This document shows, piece after piece, positions 34,053 through 47,400 of a DNA stretch of 50,654 bases (positions are counted from its first letter, which is position 1; every line of letters begins with the position of its first letter). A program made the position numbers and the translations under genes. The stretch is taken from the NCBI GenBank assembly GCA_022497155.1, contig MU385807.1, positions 1-50,654 on the forward strand, given 5' to 3'. This DNA is from Whalleya microplaca. Its lineage: Eukaryota; Ascomycota; Sordariomycetes; Xylariales; Xylariaceae. The notes under the pieces were generated by a model. The model worked only from the letters and a program-made list of their open reading frames with translations, was not told the DNA's origin and ran no database searches.

Positions 34053-35223
34053 ATACCTAATAAACACCCCGCCTTTAAGAAAAAATAACGTCCTCGTTAT
34101 TTAATAAAAACCGTAGTAAAAGTAAGCTTAAATTATTAATCGTCATTATTTTATCATTAAACTTTTCGTTTATAATAAAAGTAATAAAAGTGTTTATTTA
34201 TTAAAATTATAAAACGCCGTTATCTTTTATTATTTTCGAAAAATTAAACGAGAAATAAAAAAGGTTTTAATTAATAATAATATATATATTAAAAGTACTT
34301 TTATATATTAATAAGGTATAAATATTGCGATAATATATATATTAATAATATTAAAATAAAATAAAAGGAGTGTTATAATAATATATATATTAATAACGGA
34401 AAATAGGATTAAAGGTAATATATATGCCGGTAACTTAAGGTAATTTAAGGTAAAATATATTAACGACCTGAGATTTTTATTTGCTAATTTATATTATTTA
34501 TTAATTAATACCGAACGTTAGGGAAAAAATAAAAAAAAAGCGAAAAAATAATAAAAATCCGAGGAAATAAAAAAACCGAACCGGATAACCGGATTAAAAA
34601 AGTAAATAAATATAAAAAATTAGTTATTATATTTACGTTTAAAGATTGCCGGCGTTAATATATATAAAGTAAATAGTTTATTTGTTTTAAAACGGATAAT
34701 TATTTTTACGAACGAAATTATTTATTACTTAATGTTATTAAAAAACTTTTTAAGGTTTTATAAAACCTTATAAATATTGTCGCAAATACCGGCTTATATT
34801 AAGCTAACAATATTATTAAAGTTGCTTTAAACGAAACGGATTTTTTATCGAATTTATTTTTTGCGATATTTAATTAGTTATTTAGTTTTATTTAAAAGTT
34901 TATTAACTCGGTATCGACTTTTCGGTTAAAAGTATTTATTTTTTAGCTAATTACGCTAACGTTATTTATTTTTGCCTATATAGTAATAATATTTTATACC
35001 GACTTCCGGTAAAAAGTAATTAATTAGTTATATTTTTTTAAAAAAAACATTTAATTTTATAGGTTTTAAAATTTTTATCGAGTTTTTTAGATTTTTTTCA
35101 AATTTTTAAATAATATTATATATAGTTTTACGTTTATAAAACTAACGTTTTTATATATATTATCGTTATTTACTTAAAATTTACGATTTTTATTAAAATA
35201 TAAAACTATTATTATAAGGCTAG

Positions 35224-35438
35224 TGTGCCGTGGCATATATATATCGCTTGTTTTTTTTTCTTTTACTTTTAAATAAAAGATATATAGCTTAAATAGCCTT
35301 ATCGCCGATAATAAATATATCTCTCCTTTCGATTAATCGCCGTTATAAGTGATTTTTTTATTTTATTACCTTAATTACTTTTAATTAGCTAAGCTATAAA
35401 GCGGCACTTTTTTTACCCCGACACTTTGTTTTAAAACA
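35224..35438 (+). mobile_element. LTR-like element, second family, 215 bp
   Basis: It starts TGTGCCGTGGCATATA and ends CTTTGTTTTAAAACA, with TG...CA termini. The same sequence recurs in reverse complement at 44260-44471, including ATATATATCGCTTG and the Ser/Asp-free AT interior. The last 25 bp resemble the 3' end of the first LTR family (CCCGACAC...AAGACA), so the two families may be related. No matching target duplication is visible. Confidence 0.6.
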
Positions 35439-35449
35439 TTATTAAATAA

Positions 35450-36944
35450 TGTAATGGGGCAGGGGATTACGGGTATTAATAGCAGTTTAAAAGCCACTAA
35501 AAGCCTTTTAAAGCCACGTTATAAAGCATTTCACAGGGTATTCACAAGGCATTCCATAAGGCAATTTATAATGGATTATATACCTATATTTAGCTGACTT
35601 TTTTTCTCACATTTACCTTATTAAATAGTCAGATAGTTATATATATATAGCTTTAGCAGCTAATATACACTTATTTTTAACCTAATATCTCACTTTCGCT
35701 TTACCTCGACACCCTGTTTTAAGACATTTAGCTTATTCCCGGATAAGCCTTAACTTTTTTGCCTTTTAATTAATCGAGTAAAATAGTTTTTTTTATATTA
35801 TACGTTATAAAGGCATAAAATTTACTAGTAATAGCTATTTAAAATATATATTATTAAGTTTATTTTATTTTTATCCGATATATTGCATGCGATTATTTTA
35901 TTTCGTCCGATAGCCACTTGTTTTTTATATAAATTAAACTAAGTTATATATTAAATCAATAGCTAGCTACTTTTATTTATATATTATATTTATATTACTT
36001 ATTACTTATAATTTATAAATTTTCTTTTTATATATTAAAAATATAAAGCGCGATAACACTAAAGACATTAAACCGTATATTTTTATATATAAACCTGTCT
36101 ATTTTATATAAGTAATAGTAATAAGTTAATTGTGTTTAATATATAGTTAAATATAGCTAGTTATTAACCCGTATATAATTTATATAAATAACGATATCGG
36201 ATAATACCTTTATATACCTTAATATATTATATTATTTAAATGCCACTTTTAGTAATAAGGGAGGCTATTAACTGTTATTACTATTACTAATAGCTGTGGC
36301 TAGCTGACTTATTATTACTTGCTAACTTATTATTACCTGCTAACTTACTATTAGCTGCTAGGGAGGCTTATAGGGAGGTCACTTAACCTGACTTACTACT
36401 ATTAATAGCTGTGACTATTTAACCTGTTAAAAGCTATGGCTAGCTATGGCTAGCTGACTTATTGTCACCTAACCTGCTATTGCTGATAGCTATAGCTATT
36501 TAACCTGCTAATAGCTGTGGCTATTTAACCTATTACCTTAAGGTCTTTAAGGTGAAAATTTTTTTTAAATCTAAAGGTCAGGCATTTAAGTGTGGGACGT
36601 GTTTTTATTTTATTTTTTTTTTAGATTTTTTAGTTGCGTGAACGCTAGCTAAAAAATCAGGGAGAAATGTAATGGGGTAAGGGATTACGGGTATTAATAA
36701 TAGTTTAAAAGTTATTAAAAGCCCCTTAAAGCCACGTTATAAGGCACTTTATAAGGTATTTATAAGGCACTTTATAAGGCAATTTATAGTGGATTATATA
36801 TCTATATTTAGCTGACTTTTTCCCTTATATTTACCTCACTAAATAGTTAAATAGTTATATATATATAGCTTTAATAGCTAATATACACTTATTTTTAACT
36901 TAATATCTCACTTTCGCTTTATCCCGACACCCTGTCTTAAGACA
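35450..36944 (+). mobile_element. Complete non-autonomous LTR retroelement, RIP-decayed
   Basis: Two 277-bp LTRs (35450-35726 and 36668-36944) flank 941 bp of internal sequence. Both LTRs start TGTAATGGGG and end ...CCTGTYTTAAGACA. The purine-rich CAGGGAGAAA directly abuts the 3' LTR, as a polypurine tract should. The position after the 5' LTR (TTTAGCTTATTCCCGG) is a mutated primer-binding site by comparison with the younger copy at 49898. ATAA flanks both ends and may be a 4-bp target duplication. The interior has no coding sequence, so this is a TRIM/LARD-like passenger element that would need enzymes from elsewhere. Confidence 0.8.
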
Positions 36945-39015
36945 ATAATTTAATGCGGCTTTTATTTTTTTTATTTTATTTTAATATATCGGAAATCGAA
37001 ATATTTATTAGCGCGAATTATATTATTTTACCGTTATTTTTATTATTTATTTTAAGTAGTTTTAAGTTTTAAAGTCCGGTAAAAGTTTCGTTATTTTTAA
37101 TAAAATTTATTTTATTATTTATAGTAAAATTTATTATAATAATATTAGTAATAACTTTTTTTTAATAAGCTAACGGGAATTTAAATTTATTAACGTTTTG
37201 TTTTATGATAATTTAACGGGATTTAAATTTATTAAATTTATATCTCGTTAATTATTAGTATTTTATTTTATTAATAATTTATTTAATAGTTATATTAATC
37301 CGGTTTGTTTTAAAAAAGTTACGATTTTTTTAAAAATAAAATTTACGTTATTATAAGCGTTATTATATAGTCTGAAAGTTTTTAGCTATTTTTTATTTAG
37401 TTACGGCAATTTTATCGCTAGATTTATTGCCTGCTTTTATTATAAAGCTTTTAGCTTTTTTTTAATTTCTTTATATAAAATAGTTTTAGCTATTATTTTA
37501 CCGGGATAAAATAGCTTTATATATATTAGCGTTTTATCGACATTTATTTAAGGTATTATAAGTATATTTATTAAAATTCGCTTTTAAAAAGTTTTAATAT
37601 TATTAAATAAAACTATAAATATATTTTTAGCGGTATATTTTTGCGGGTTTTTTATTAGGTTAATTATAAACGCGAAGTTTATTTTCTTTAATTTTATTAT
37701 AATAGCTTTTTAATAAATAAAATCTCGTTTTTATTTATTTTATTTATTTTTATTATAGCTATAAGCCGGATATTCTTTTAATGTTATTATAATAAGTTTC
37801 GTAAAAAGGTATATATTTAAAATAATATAATATTCGGTTATATTATTAACGAAATAAGTTTATAACGAAATGCGATTTTATAAAAAAGAAAGGCTTATAT
37901 TTTTTTAAATATTTATATTATTTAAAACGTTATATATAATAAGTAAAGGTTAATATATAAATAATATATAAAATATATAATATGCGAGATATATTATAAC
38001 GTTATAAATTCTTTAGGAAATTTTTTATAATAGTTATATTTTAATATTTATTTTCGGAATAATGCGGATAATTTTCTAGTTTTAATTTAAATCGGAATTT
38101 AAATTAATCGGAATAAAAAGAACGGGAACTATTATTTCGGATATTATTTTAAGCTTAAGCTTGTTTAAAAATAGCTTATTTTTAACGTTAAACTTAGTTA
38201 TTAGTTCGGATGTGTTTTATATAAGTAACTTTTATAAATATTATTTATTATATATTATTTTATACTTTTTTAACGTATTAAATATTTTAAAACGGGGCGG
38301 CCGCCGATTTTTAATATTTTATGTTTAAGTAAATAATTAATTTTAAAAGATTTTTACTTTTTATTATCGCTATTAATAAAAACTTATTTTAGCTTAAGTT
38401 TTTTACGATATTATAAATTATCGCTTATCGGAATTAAAAATAGTTACGTTATTTAAATTACTCGGTAAATTTTTTAATATTTAAGAAAATTTAATTTATA
38501 CGTTAGGTTTTTTATATATTTAATAATTATAAGGGATTTAATATATTATTAGCTTTATTTCTTTAGCGGATTATTTAATAAATAATATCCTTTATATAGT
38601 TTTAAGTAAACTTTTTTATTTATATTAAATAAAAGTAAATTATATTTAAAATTATAACGTATTTTTATATCGTTAGTTATAAAATTAATAGCGGCTTTTG
38701 TTTTTTTAATATAAATTATAAAACGTTTTATAATCGATAGCTTTTTTAAGAATTTCCAATATAAATAAAACTAAATTAAATTTAAAATTATAAATTATTT
38801 TATTAAAAATCTATTTAAAACTAACGATTTTAAGTTATTTAAGTTATATTATAAAGCCGGCAATAAAATGGTTTATTATATGCCCGTTACTATTATATAA
38901 TACTTAATAGTTATTTCGATATTTTAGTTTTTTTTAATTATTTATTTATTTAAAAGTAATAAATTATCGATATAATAAGTTTTATTTTAAAACGAGCGAA
39001 AATAATTTGCTATAT

Positions 39016-39346
39016 TGTAATGGGGCAGGGGATTACGGGTATTGACAGCAGCTTGGAAGCCACTAGAAGCCCCTTGGAGCCACGTCACAGGGCACTCTAT
39101 AGGGTATCCACAGGGCACTCCACAGGGCATCCACAGGGCACTCCACAGGGCACTCCATAGGGCATTTTACAGTGGATCATATACCTGTATTTAGCTGACC
39201 TTTTCCCTCACATCTCCTTTACTTTTTAATAATAGATATTATTAAATAGTTAAATAGTTATATATATACAGCTCTAACAGCTAATATACACTCATTTTAA
39301 CTTAATATCTCACTTTCGCTTCACCCCGACACCCTGTCTTAAGACA
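39016..39346 (+). mobile_element. Solo LTR, 331 bp, lightly mutated
   Basis: Same family as the LTRs at 35450 and 36668, starting TGTAATGGGGCAGGGG and ending ACACCCTGTCTTAAGACA. ATAT flanks both ends, a possible 4-bp duplication. It keeps many Cs and Gs that are T and A in the older copies. About seven 11-12 bp units of the CACAGGGCACTC type lie at roughly 39087-39170, more than in the other copies. Confidence 0.8.
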
Positions 39347-40550
39347 ATATTTTATTAATAAATTTAAGGTTTTTATTACAAATAATTTTACGGGATATGT
39401 TTTAATTATAAAATAATAATATTTGTAATATTATATCGGCTTATATTTTTATTATATATATAAAATAGCCTGTAATTAATATATATTTATTTAAAAACTT
39501 AAAAACTATAGTTAAATATATATTAATTTTATTAAAACTTAATATATTTTATATAATACCGAGCGAGAGTTTTTTAAGTAATTTAATTATAAAATTTTAT
39601 ATTAATATATAAAACGAAATAAAAAGGCTATTTATAAATTATAGTTAATTAATCGGCTTAAATTTATTTTATTTATATTTAAAGTAATTGGGATATTTAC
39701 GAATGTAATTTTATAGTTTTTTTATTAAATTCGGGATAATTATATTTTTAAAGTTTTATGTTATTTTTTTAAGACCGAAATAATATTTTTTATTATATAT
39801 AGTGTCGAAAATATTATTTATATAAATATTTAATATATATAATTACCTTTAATTATATTTCGCGATATAATATAAAAGATTATTATTAAATAACTTATAA
39901 TAATACCTGTATTATTTTTTTTGCCGGATTTTAACGTTATAATTAGCTTACGTCATTTTTATTTATTTTCGTATCTATCGCGTAACTTTTATCGGAAATT
40001 ATTATTTAGCGTTATTTTTATAATAGCGATATAACCGAAATTGTTAAAAATATTTTTTAAGGTATTTTATATTTCGTTTTTTATTTTATTTAATTCCGGG
40101 GGCTTAATTAAAAGCTTAAATAATATATTTAATATTAAGTTTAACTTTTTTAAAATATATTATACGTTTAGCCGAAATTATAATAAGTATATCGATATTA
40201 TTATAAATTTATTATTTATTTTTATTAAATTTGTTAACTTTAAACTAGTTTAATTTATAATAACCTAAATAGTCCGATAATTTATTAATATAATAACGCC
40301 TTATATATAAATGACACGTTATAATAGCGGGGTCACTTAGTAACCCCACTTGTAAATAAAATAAATAAATAAATTAAATAAGGCACGCACTTATATTAAA
40401 AGCTGCAGCTTTCGGCTATAGCTATAAGGGTTTTTTTTATTATTATTTTTATTTATTTATATTATTCTTATATACCTTTGATTTTTTATATTAAATGGTA
40501 GCACCTGCTTTGCCTTTTATTATAAACATTAAATTAAACTAAAAACTAAT

Positions 40551-40619
40551 CACTATTTGCGGAGTTATTTACTTAATTGCTATAAAAAACCACTATTTGC
40601 GGAGTTATTTAGTTAATTT
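40551..40619. repeat. Short direct repeat
   Basis: CACTATTTGCGGAGTTATTTA followed by STTAATT occurs twice, about 41 bp apart, in otherwise featureless AT-rich DNA. Its significance is unknown. Confidence 0.5.
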
Positions 40620-42302
40620 TTATAAGAAAATTTTTTTCGTTGTTAAATTTAGGTAGATAATAACGAGAACGCTTTTTATAAGCGTAATTTTTTTATTATA
40701 TTTAACGCGCCGACTTTAAACGTATATAAGCTTTTAAGCAAGTTTATCACCTTTATTTATAACGTTAAGCAATAGGTCCGAACTTAAGTAAAGCTAAAAC
40801 CTAAGTTATATTTATACCCCCGGATCTTGGTATAAATAGTTATAAAACTTAGGTATATAGCCTTTTATATACAGATATTAAAAGAGCTTACTTTATATCG
40901 AATTTAGGTATATATAATAGTTTTATTATTTAAAAAAACCTGCCAAATTTAAGTACGTAAAAACTTTTATACGGCTTTTACTGCTGATTTATTTACGCCT
41001 TTTTTATTTCGTTTTTTTATTTATATTTAGCTATATAAAGTGTATTATTTTTGTTATAAATTAGTAATATATTTACGTAATTGTTATATTAACGCCGATA
41101 TATCGATATCGGAGCAGCTATAAAAAGTACTTAACCCTAGCGATAAAGGAAAAGATTTGCCCGATTAATATAAAGATTTACATATTTTTAGCGTACTTTT
41201 TTAATTAATACGACCGAAAAAGTTCGGGAATAATGCCGAAATAATTAAGTTTTTAAATATAAAACTTATTAATAATAACTAATAATTTATAAGAATTAAT
41301 AAATATTTAACTAGTATTAAAAGTAGCGTTATTTTAACGATATTTAAATTAGATAAGTTTATTAATTTCTAGCGTATATAAAAGGGAATCCCGTTAGGAG
41401 TGTTATGAAATATAGCTTTAAATTAGCGAGCTTATATATTATTAAGTTTTTTAAGCTTAGGCTTAAGCTTAAGCTCGAGATAAAGATAGTTTGACAGTTT
41501 TACCTCACTTAAAGATTTAAGTAAACATATATAAGGATTTAATAACTTCCTTAAGCTTAAGCAAGAAAATATTAAACAGTTTAATTTATATTATAATAAC
41601 CCGAATAATATCGGAGTAGTAATTAATAATCGCACTTTTATATTTACTTACATTTTTAGCTTTTAAAAGCAAATTAATATATTCTTAAAAAACGATAATA
41701 TAAAATAAAATAACAAAAAGTAAATATAATTTTTATAATAAACTTTATTAAATAAAGTAGCAATTTTATAATAAAATAATAAGTTAATATAATAGCGACA
41801 TAAAAATTTATAGATATTAAAATTAAAAGCTATAATTAAAGCCGTAATAAAAAGATTTATATTAAAACCTGTAATTATTATAAAACGTTTTATAAACTTT
41901 AGCTTAATTTTTAAAAATATTATACGAAATAAATTTATATTAGTGTAATATATTTAAAAAAAATTATAATATATATAAATTATAAATATACTAGTTAAAA
42001 ATAATCGTAATTAATATAAAGTAATAATATAAATATAGTTATAAATATTTTTCGATATTAAAAAGTTTTTTTACATATTATAAAAAAATAAAATATTTAT
42101 TATATATATATAAATAGTAAAAAAGTTTAAGCTATTATTAATTAATTTAGCCGTTATTATTTATTTATATATAATTAAATTATATATATTATTTTTACTA
42201 ATATTAAATATTTATTTTTAATAAAATTACCTTAAAACTTTACGATAAAATAGTAATCGTAATTATTATTAATTAAAAAATCGGTAATATAACTATGCTC
42301 GC

Positions 42303-42760
42303 GAAAAAAAGTGGCGCTATCGGGATAATAATAACCGATATATCGATAATAAATACCGATCGAATACTCGGGAGCGTTAAGACCGCAATTAAAATAACCG
42401 CGATTAAAATAATTACGATTAAAATAATTACGATCGAAATAACTACGATTAAAATAACTGTAATAAATGCGATAAAAATAAACGCGATAATAATACGCGC
42501 GATAATTATCGAAATAACACACGCGGCAATAAGCGCTATAATAATAAAGCGCTTAAAAAATAACTTAATATATATAAACCTAATTACCGAAATTCCGACC
42601 GACGTAATAATTAACCCCGTAACGTAAATCGAGGAAATAATTATTATAAACGCGATAAAATATACTTCGCTAATAATATAAACGTAAAAAAGTCAAGCGC
42701 TTTATCGGAAAAAAATAATAAATTAAATATAATATTAAATTATAAATAAACATTCCTAGT
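42303..42760 (+). pseudogene. RIP-decayed retrotransposon gag-like reading frame
   Basis: One plus-strand frame stays readable for about 450 nt. The first part is Asn/Arg/Asp/Tyr-rich with a repeated DxNNYD unit (RYRDNNNRYID, TRDNYRNNTRGNKRYNN), resembling the basic tail of retroelement gag proteins. It continues into YFANNINVKKSSALSEKNN, where the Asn/Lys-heavy stretch is what G-to-A change would make of an Asp/Glu-rich one. The interruptions in this frame are TAA codons, mostly within GATTAAAAT, as expected from C-to-T change of CAA. It is a relic with no function. The family is uncertain. Confidence 0.5.
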
Positions 42761-44259
42761 GCTTAATATATCGATTATTTATAAATATTATAATGTAATA
42801 TTTAATATATTATAGCTTTTTAAAAGGCACGTAAAAATATACCTATTAAATAAAGCTAAAAAAATCATTTAAACTTTATCCTTATTAAATTTAATCCGAT
42901 AAATATACGGGTATTATTATAAAGTTTTTACGTTCCGAAATAAGTTATTTTATTATTTAAAAATATGCGATAACGTAAAAACTAAAAGAATTTAGCCATT
43001 ATTAAATTTTTTAAAATTACTTCCGAAAAAAATTATATAATAAAAGTTACTAGCGGAAAAATTAAATAATGGACCTATTATTAAAAAAGCTCTTCCCGTA
43101 AACTCTCTTAATGTTTATTTAAAATCTAGTTATATTTATTTTTGCGTTAAAGCGTAAGTAAAACCGAATAGCCTAATTATAATAATATATATTAACTTAG
43201 GAATAAAACGGATAATAATCGGAAAAAAGTGTTTAAAAATTTTTAAATATTTTATTATACCGTTCTTTAAAATATTAAAAGAAATCGGAAGAAAATTAGT
43301 CGAATTATTTAAATAAGCACGCTTTTTATTTTACCTTATAAAATACGATATTAAAAAGCAACTAATATTTATATAATTTATAAAAAAGGGATAAATTATA
43401 AACGATAAGTTTTAATTTAATATTTTAATCGAAAATAATATACTTAACTTATATAAAACTAATATTAGCTATAAAAATTTAGTAATTACATTTAGCATAC
43501 TTAATAAATTTGCGGTAGATTTTAAATATATTATATATAGTTAGTTATATAAAAAAAATTACAAATATAAAAAAGGTTACGTTTTAACTAAAAAAGTTTA
43601 TATATATTTAAATAAATTATAAACTATTACCGAATAATTGTAGCTTTTTTTTTATATCATATTATATTATAATTATAAATGTAATTATTAATGTTAAAAC
43701 GCTATAAATAGTCGTAGCTCGGAATAAATTAAATAAGTAAGTAATTATTCCTAAAAATATAAAAATATATTTAATAAAAAAATAATTAATAATAAATATT
43801 TCGTTAATATATAAAAGAAAAAGCTTAAAGCTTTAATAATAACGGCAGGTTTTATAATATTTATTATTTTTTTAATAAATACTTCCTTAATATTAAACCC
43901 GGTAGTAAATATAGCAATAATAATTATAACGCCCGAATTAAATATTATAAATTATATATAAACTATTAGTAACCTTATAAACTTATTTCTAAAAAATGGC
44001 GTGCTTATTTATATTATAACTTTAGATATCTTTATATACGTTATATAATAAAATTTTAAATATATTAAAATACCGGATATATCGATAGTAATATTACTAA
44101 ATATAGAATTTAATATAAACCCCGATATATTATTCGCAATTTCCGATAACCCTGGCATAAATTTACAGATTAATATAATAGGAATAATAAGGCATAAATA
44201 CCCGAACCTTTTAATTAAAACTTAAGCTTTCGTTAATAATACCCTATTATTAGATATAA

Positions 44260-44471
44260 TGTCTTGGGACAGGGTGTCAGGGTAAAGGAGGTGCCACTTT
44301 ATAGCTTCGCTAATCGGAGGTAATTAAGGCGACGAAACAAAAAGAGTCACTTATAACGGCGATTGATCGAAAAGAGAGATATGTTTATTATCGGCGACAA
44401 GGCTATTTAAGCTATATATATTTTATCTAAGAGTAAAAAAAAAAAACAAGCGATATATATATGCTATAACA
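44260..44471 (-). mobile_element. LTR-like element, second family, inverted copy
   Basis: On the minus strand it starts TGTTATAGCATATATATA and ends CACCCTGTCCCAAGACA. It is the reverse complement of 35224-35438, with shared flanking TTATARGGCTA just outside the start. It is the less mutated of the two and keeps more C and G. Because the copies face each other they cannot be the two LTRs of one element; they mark two separate insertions or a rearrangement. Confidence 0.6.
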
Positions 44472-47400
44472 TATTAGCCCTATAATATCTTTCCTAAATT
44501 TTATTATAAATGTCCTTATTATAAAAAAATCTAATTAATTAATATAAACGCGGAAAGTATTTACTTTATTTATTTTTTATAAGCTTTCGCTTTAGGCTTA
44601 ACTGCCCTTTTTTTTTATCTAGTTTTATATATTTTTTAATAAACTTACGTTATTTTATACGTTTTAATCAACTAGGCTTAGCAAAAAAAAGAGTTTTCTA
44701 TTAATTAATAACAGCTATATATTTTTTATAATCTGCTTAACTATTCTATCCTATAAGAAAAGTAAGCTATAGTCGTTTTTTTAGCGCAGTAAACTTATTT
44801 CTTACCTATTTATATAGAATATAGGCTTTTTTATTTCGATAAATAGCTTTTTGTTATTCTTTTAAAAAGGGTTAATATTAATCGAAATTTAAGAGATTTA
44901 TATAAGCTTTATATAATTTAGGCTAGTATCGGGATATCTTTTTTGCTTAAAATAGGCTAAAGGTAAAGGTAGGCTTAAGTTCGGGCTCTCGTTTTAGTTT
45001 ATTAAAGCTATCGGGTTAATTAATAACTCTATAAATTACTGTTTGCTTTATTTTCGTAATCTAACTTTTTATTTCTCGTTTTTCGTTAATAAAATAAAAA
45101 TTTTTATAAAAGCGAAAGAATATAGTAGGGAAGCGAAAAAAGCAAAAAATTAAATAAGTTACCTAAAAGCCGCAACTAAACTTATTTTGTTATTATACTA
45201 TCTAAATAAATCTAATATAAACAGAAGCTATATTATTTTATTAGACCTAAACTTAGCGTAATTAATTAAAAGTAACCCGAGCTTTTTCTCTACTATAAAT
45301 ATTTATAAAGTTAAACGAAAAAGTAATGCAAGTTTTTATTAATATAATAATTAAAAAAAAGTGAGAGCTATTTTTTTTTTATATTAATAGCTATAAGGTC
45401 GCGTAAATATATAAATGCCGTTAATATAAAAAACTGGGGGTTATTTAAGATAATCCGAAAAAAAAACTAGTCGTTAATTTAAGTAATTTTTTAATTAAGT
45501 TTTATAATAGTTTTAAAGTAAACTTCCGTTTTAATAAATCTTTTTTTAAAAGTGGCAATACTTATTTAAATTATAACAGCTATAAAAATAATATTATAAT
45601 ATTAACGTTTATAATAAGTAAAAAAAATATTATATAAATTTAATACTTTATTTACTTTTTATTTATTTTTATTATAACTAGAAAAAGCGTTTTAATTAAA
45701 AGTAACTTTAAATATTTTATCGCTTTTAATTAATAAGAAATCTGTTTTTAAGGAATCGATAATCTGCTTAATCTTTTGCTTTAAATATTATAGCCTATTT
45801 TTAGTCCAAGATTTAAGTCTGTATATTTTAATAAAAAAGCCGCAAAATTAATTAATAATACAAAAATTAACATTAGCTATTATAATAAATATATTAAAAT
45901 TTAAAAAGAAAAGCTGCTTTTATGGGAGCGAACTAGTGGGTAAAGTTATTCTAGCTTTATACTTAAGGTTAGAATTAATTATAAATTTAATTTTAACCTT
46001 ATTTTTAGGTGTAACCTTAAACTTAATATTAGCTTTCGGGACAGGCTTAGTGTTTTTACGGGCCGCTTAATTAACCTTTTTATTTTTGCTCTAGTTTTTA
46101 TATCTATTTTTCTTTTTTTTAGGTAACTTTTTAAATTATAACGGCTATAATAACATTTTAATATATAAAAAGTAAGGTTTAAGGTATAATGCTATAGCGA
46201 TAGGCTAATATAAAGCTATAAAAAAACTTAATTAATTAATTAAAAATAATAAAAAGAGAGAGCAAAAAATTGATAGATAATTAGATAAGAGTTATTAGTA
46301 AGTTGGTATAAAAAAATTTTTTTACGCCAGATTTTAGTTTATAATAAATAAAAGTAAGTTAAAAAGTCCTTCTTATTTTTAATTAATTATTTAAACTTAT
46401 AATAAGCTAAATATTAGATATAATAGGACATTTAAATCGTTATTACTAATTTTAAAAGTCAGCTTGCTTAATCTAGCCTTAGTACGTTTTCCAAGCTATT
46501 TATTATACCTTCTATTTATTTTATCCTTATATTTTATACCCTTTTTTCCCTTTAATAATTACTAACTTAACTATTTATTCTCTATCTTTATTTTATAATA
46601 TTTACTTAATTAATTATTTATAGTTATATCGTAAGACTTATTATTATACAAGAGGCAAAAAAGAAAAAAGGGAACTTTTTTTGTTAGGTATTTACGTAAA
46701 TTATTCATTCCTTTCTTTTTTATAAAGGGTCTTATATTTGGGAGTTAAATTTTTTATTATAATAGTGTTAATTAAAAACTAAACAACTTTAAACGTTTTT
46801 ATTAGGTTATAATAGTTCGTTAAAATCTGATAAATATTTAGAACGAAACGCGTATCGGCAATCCTTTTTTTAAAATTTGTAAAATAAATATTAAGCCCCC
46901 GCTATTTAATCGAATAAAATTTTATTAAAATAACTCTAATTTCCGTAATTTTCCTTCTCGACTTCTTTATCCCGTTTTATTTTATTATCGCTTCTTTTTT
47001 AAAATAGGTAAATCAACTATATAAATAGTTAGGGACTTTTATCGTTTCTCTTCTCTTATCAATTTATACCTTAGCGTTAAGTTTTTTTCGCGTCCTAGGT
47101 TTGCTGTTTTTAAATAATCGAAAACTCCTAACTCGATAGTAAAAAACATTAATTACATTTTTAGTCCCTATTTTAGCATTAAACCTAATTGCCTTAATTT
47201 AAAAACTAATGAGAATAAACTACTTTTATTTTAAAAAAATAATATAAGCCGCCACTTTTTAAAGGCTAGTATAATAAATAAGTTTATCCGGGTAAATCTT
47301 TTCTTTATTTTATATATATAACTACTGCTAATTAATATAAAATAATTCGACTAGTGGATATTAGACTTTTTAATAGTTTTAAGGAAAGTCGGTATTATAT

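Noticed and set aside
39080..39175. Regularly spaced short repeats that look CRISPR-like
   Set aside because: The units are contiguous with no spacers and lie inside a eukaryotic LTR.
40041..40253. 70-codon Phe/Ile/Asn-rich open frame
   Set aside because: Its composition is what random AT-rich DNA gives; it has no motif.
42232..42627. Two open frames with repeated Ile/Thr/Lys or Tyr/Phe/Asn/Arg units
   Set aside because: Both come from the 15-bp tandem AAAATAATTACGATT-type repeats; the better reading is a decayed gag-like frame in another register.
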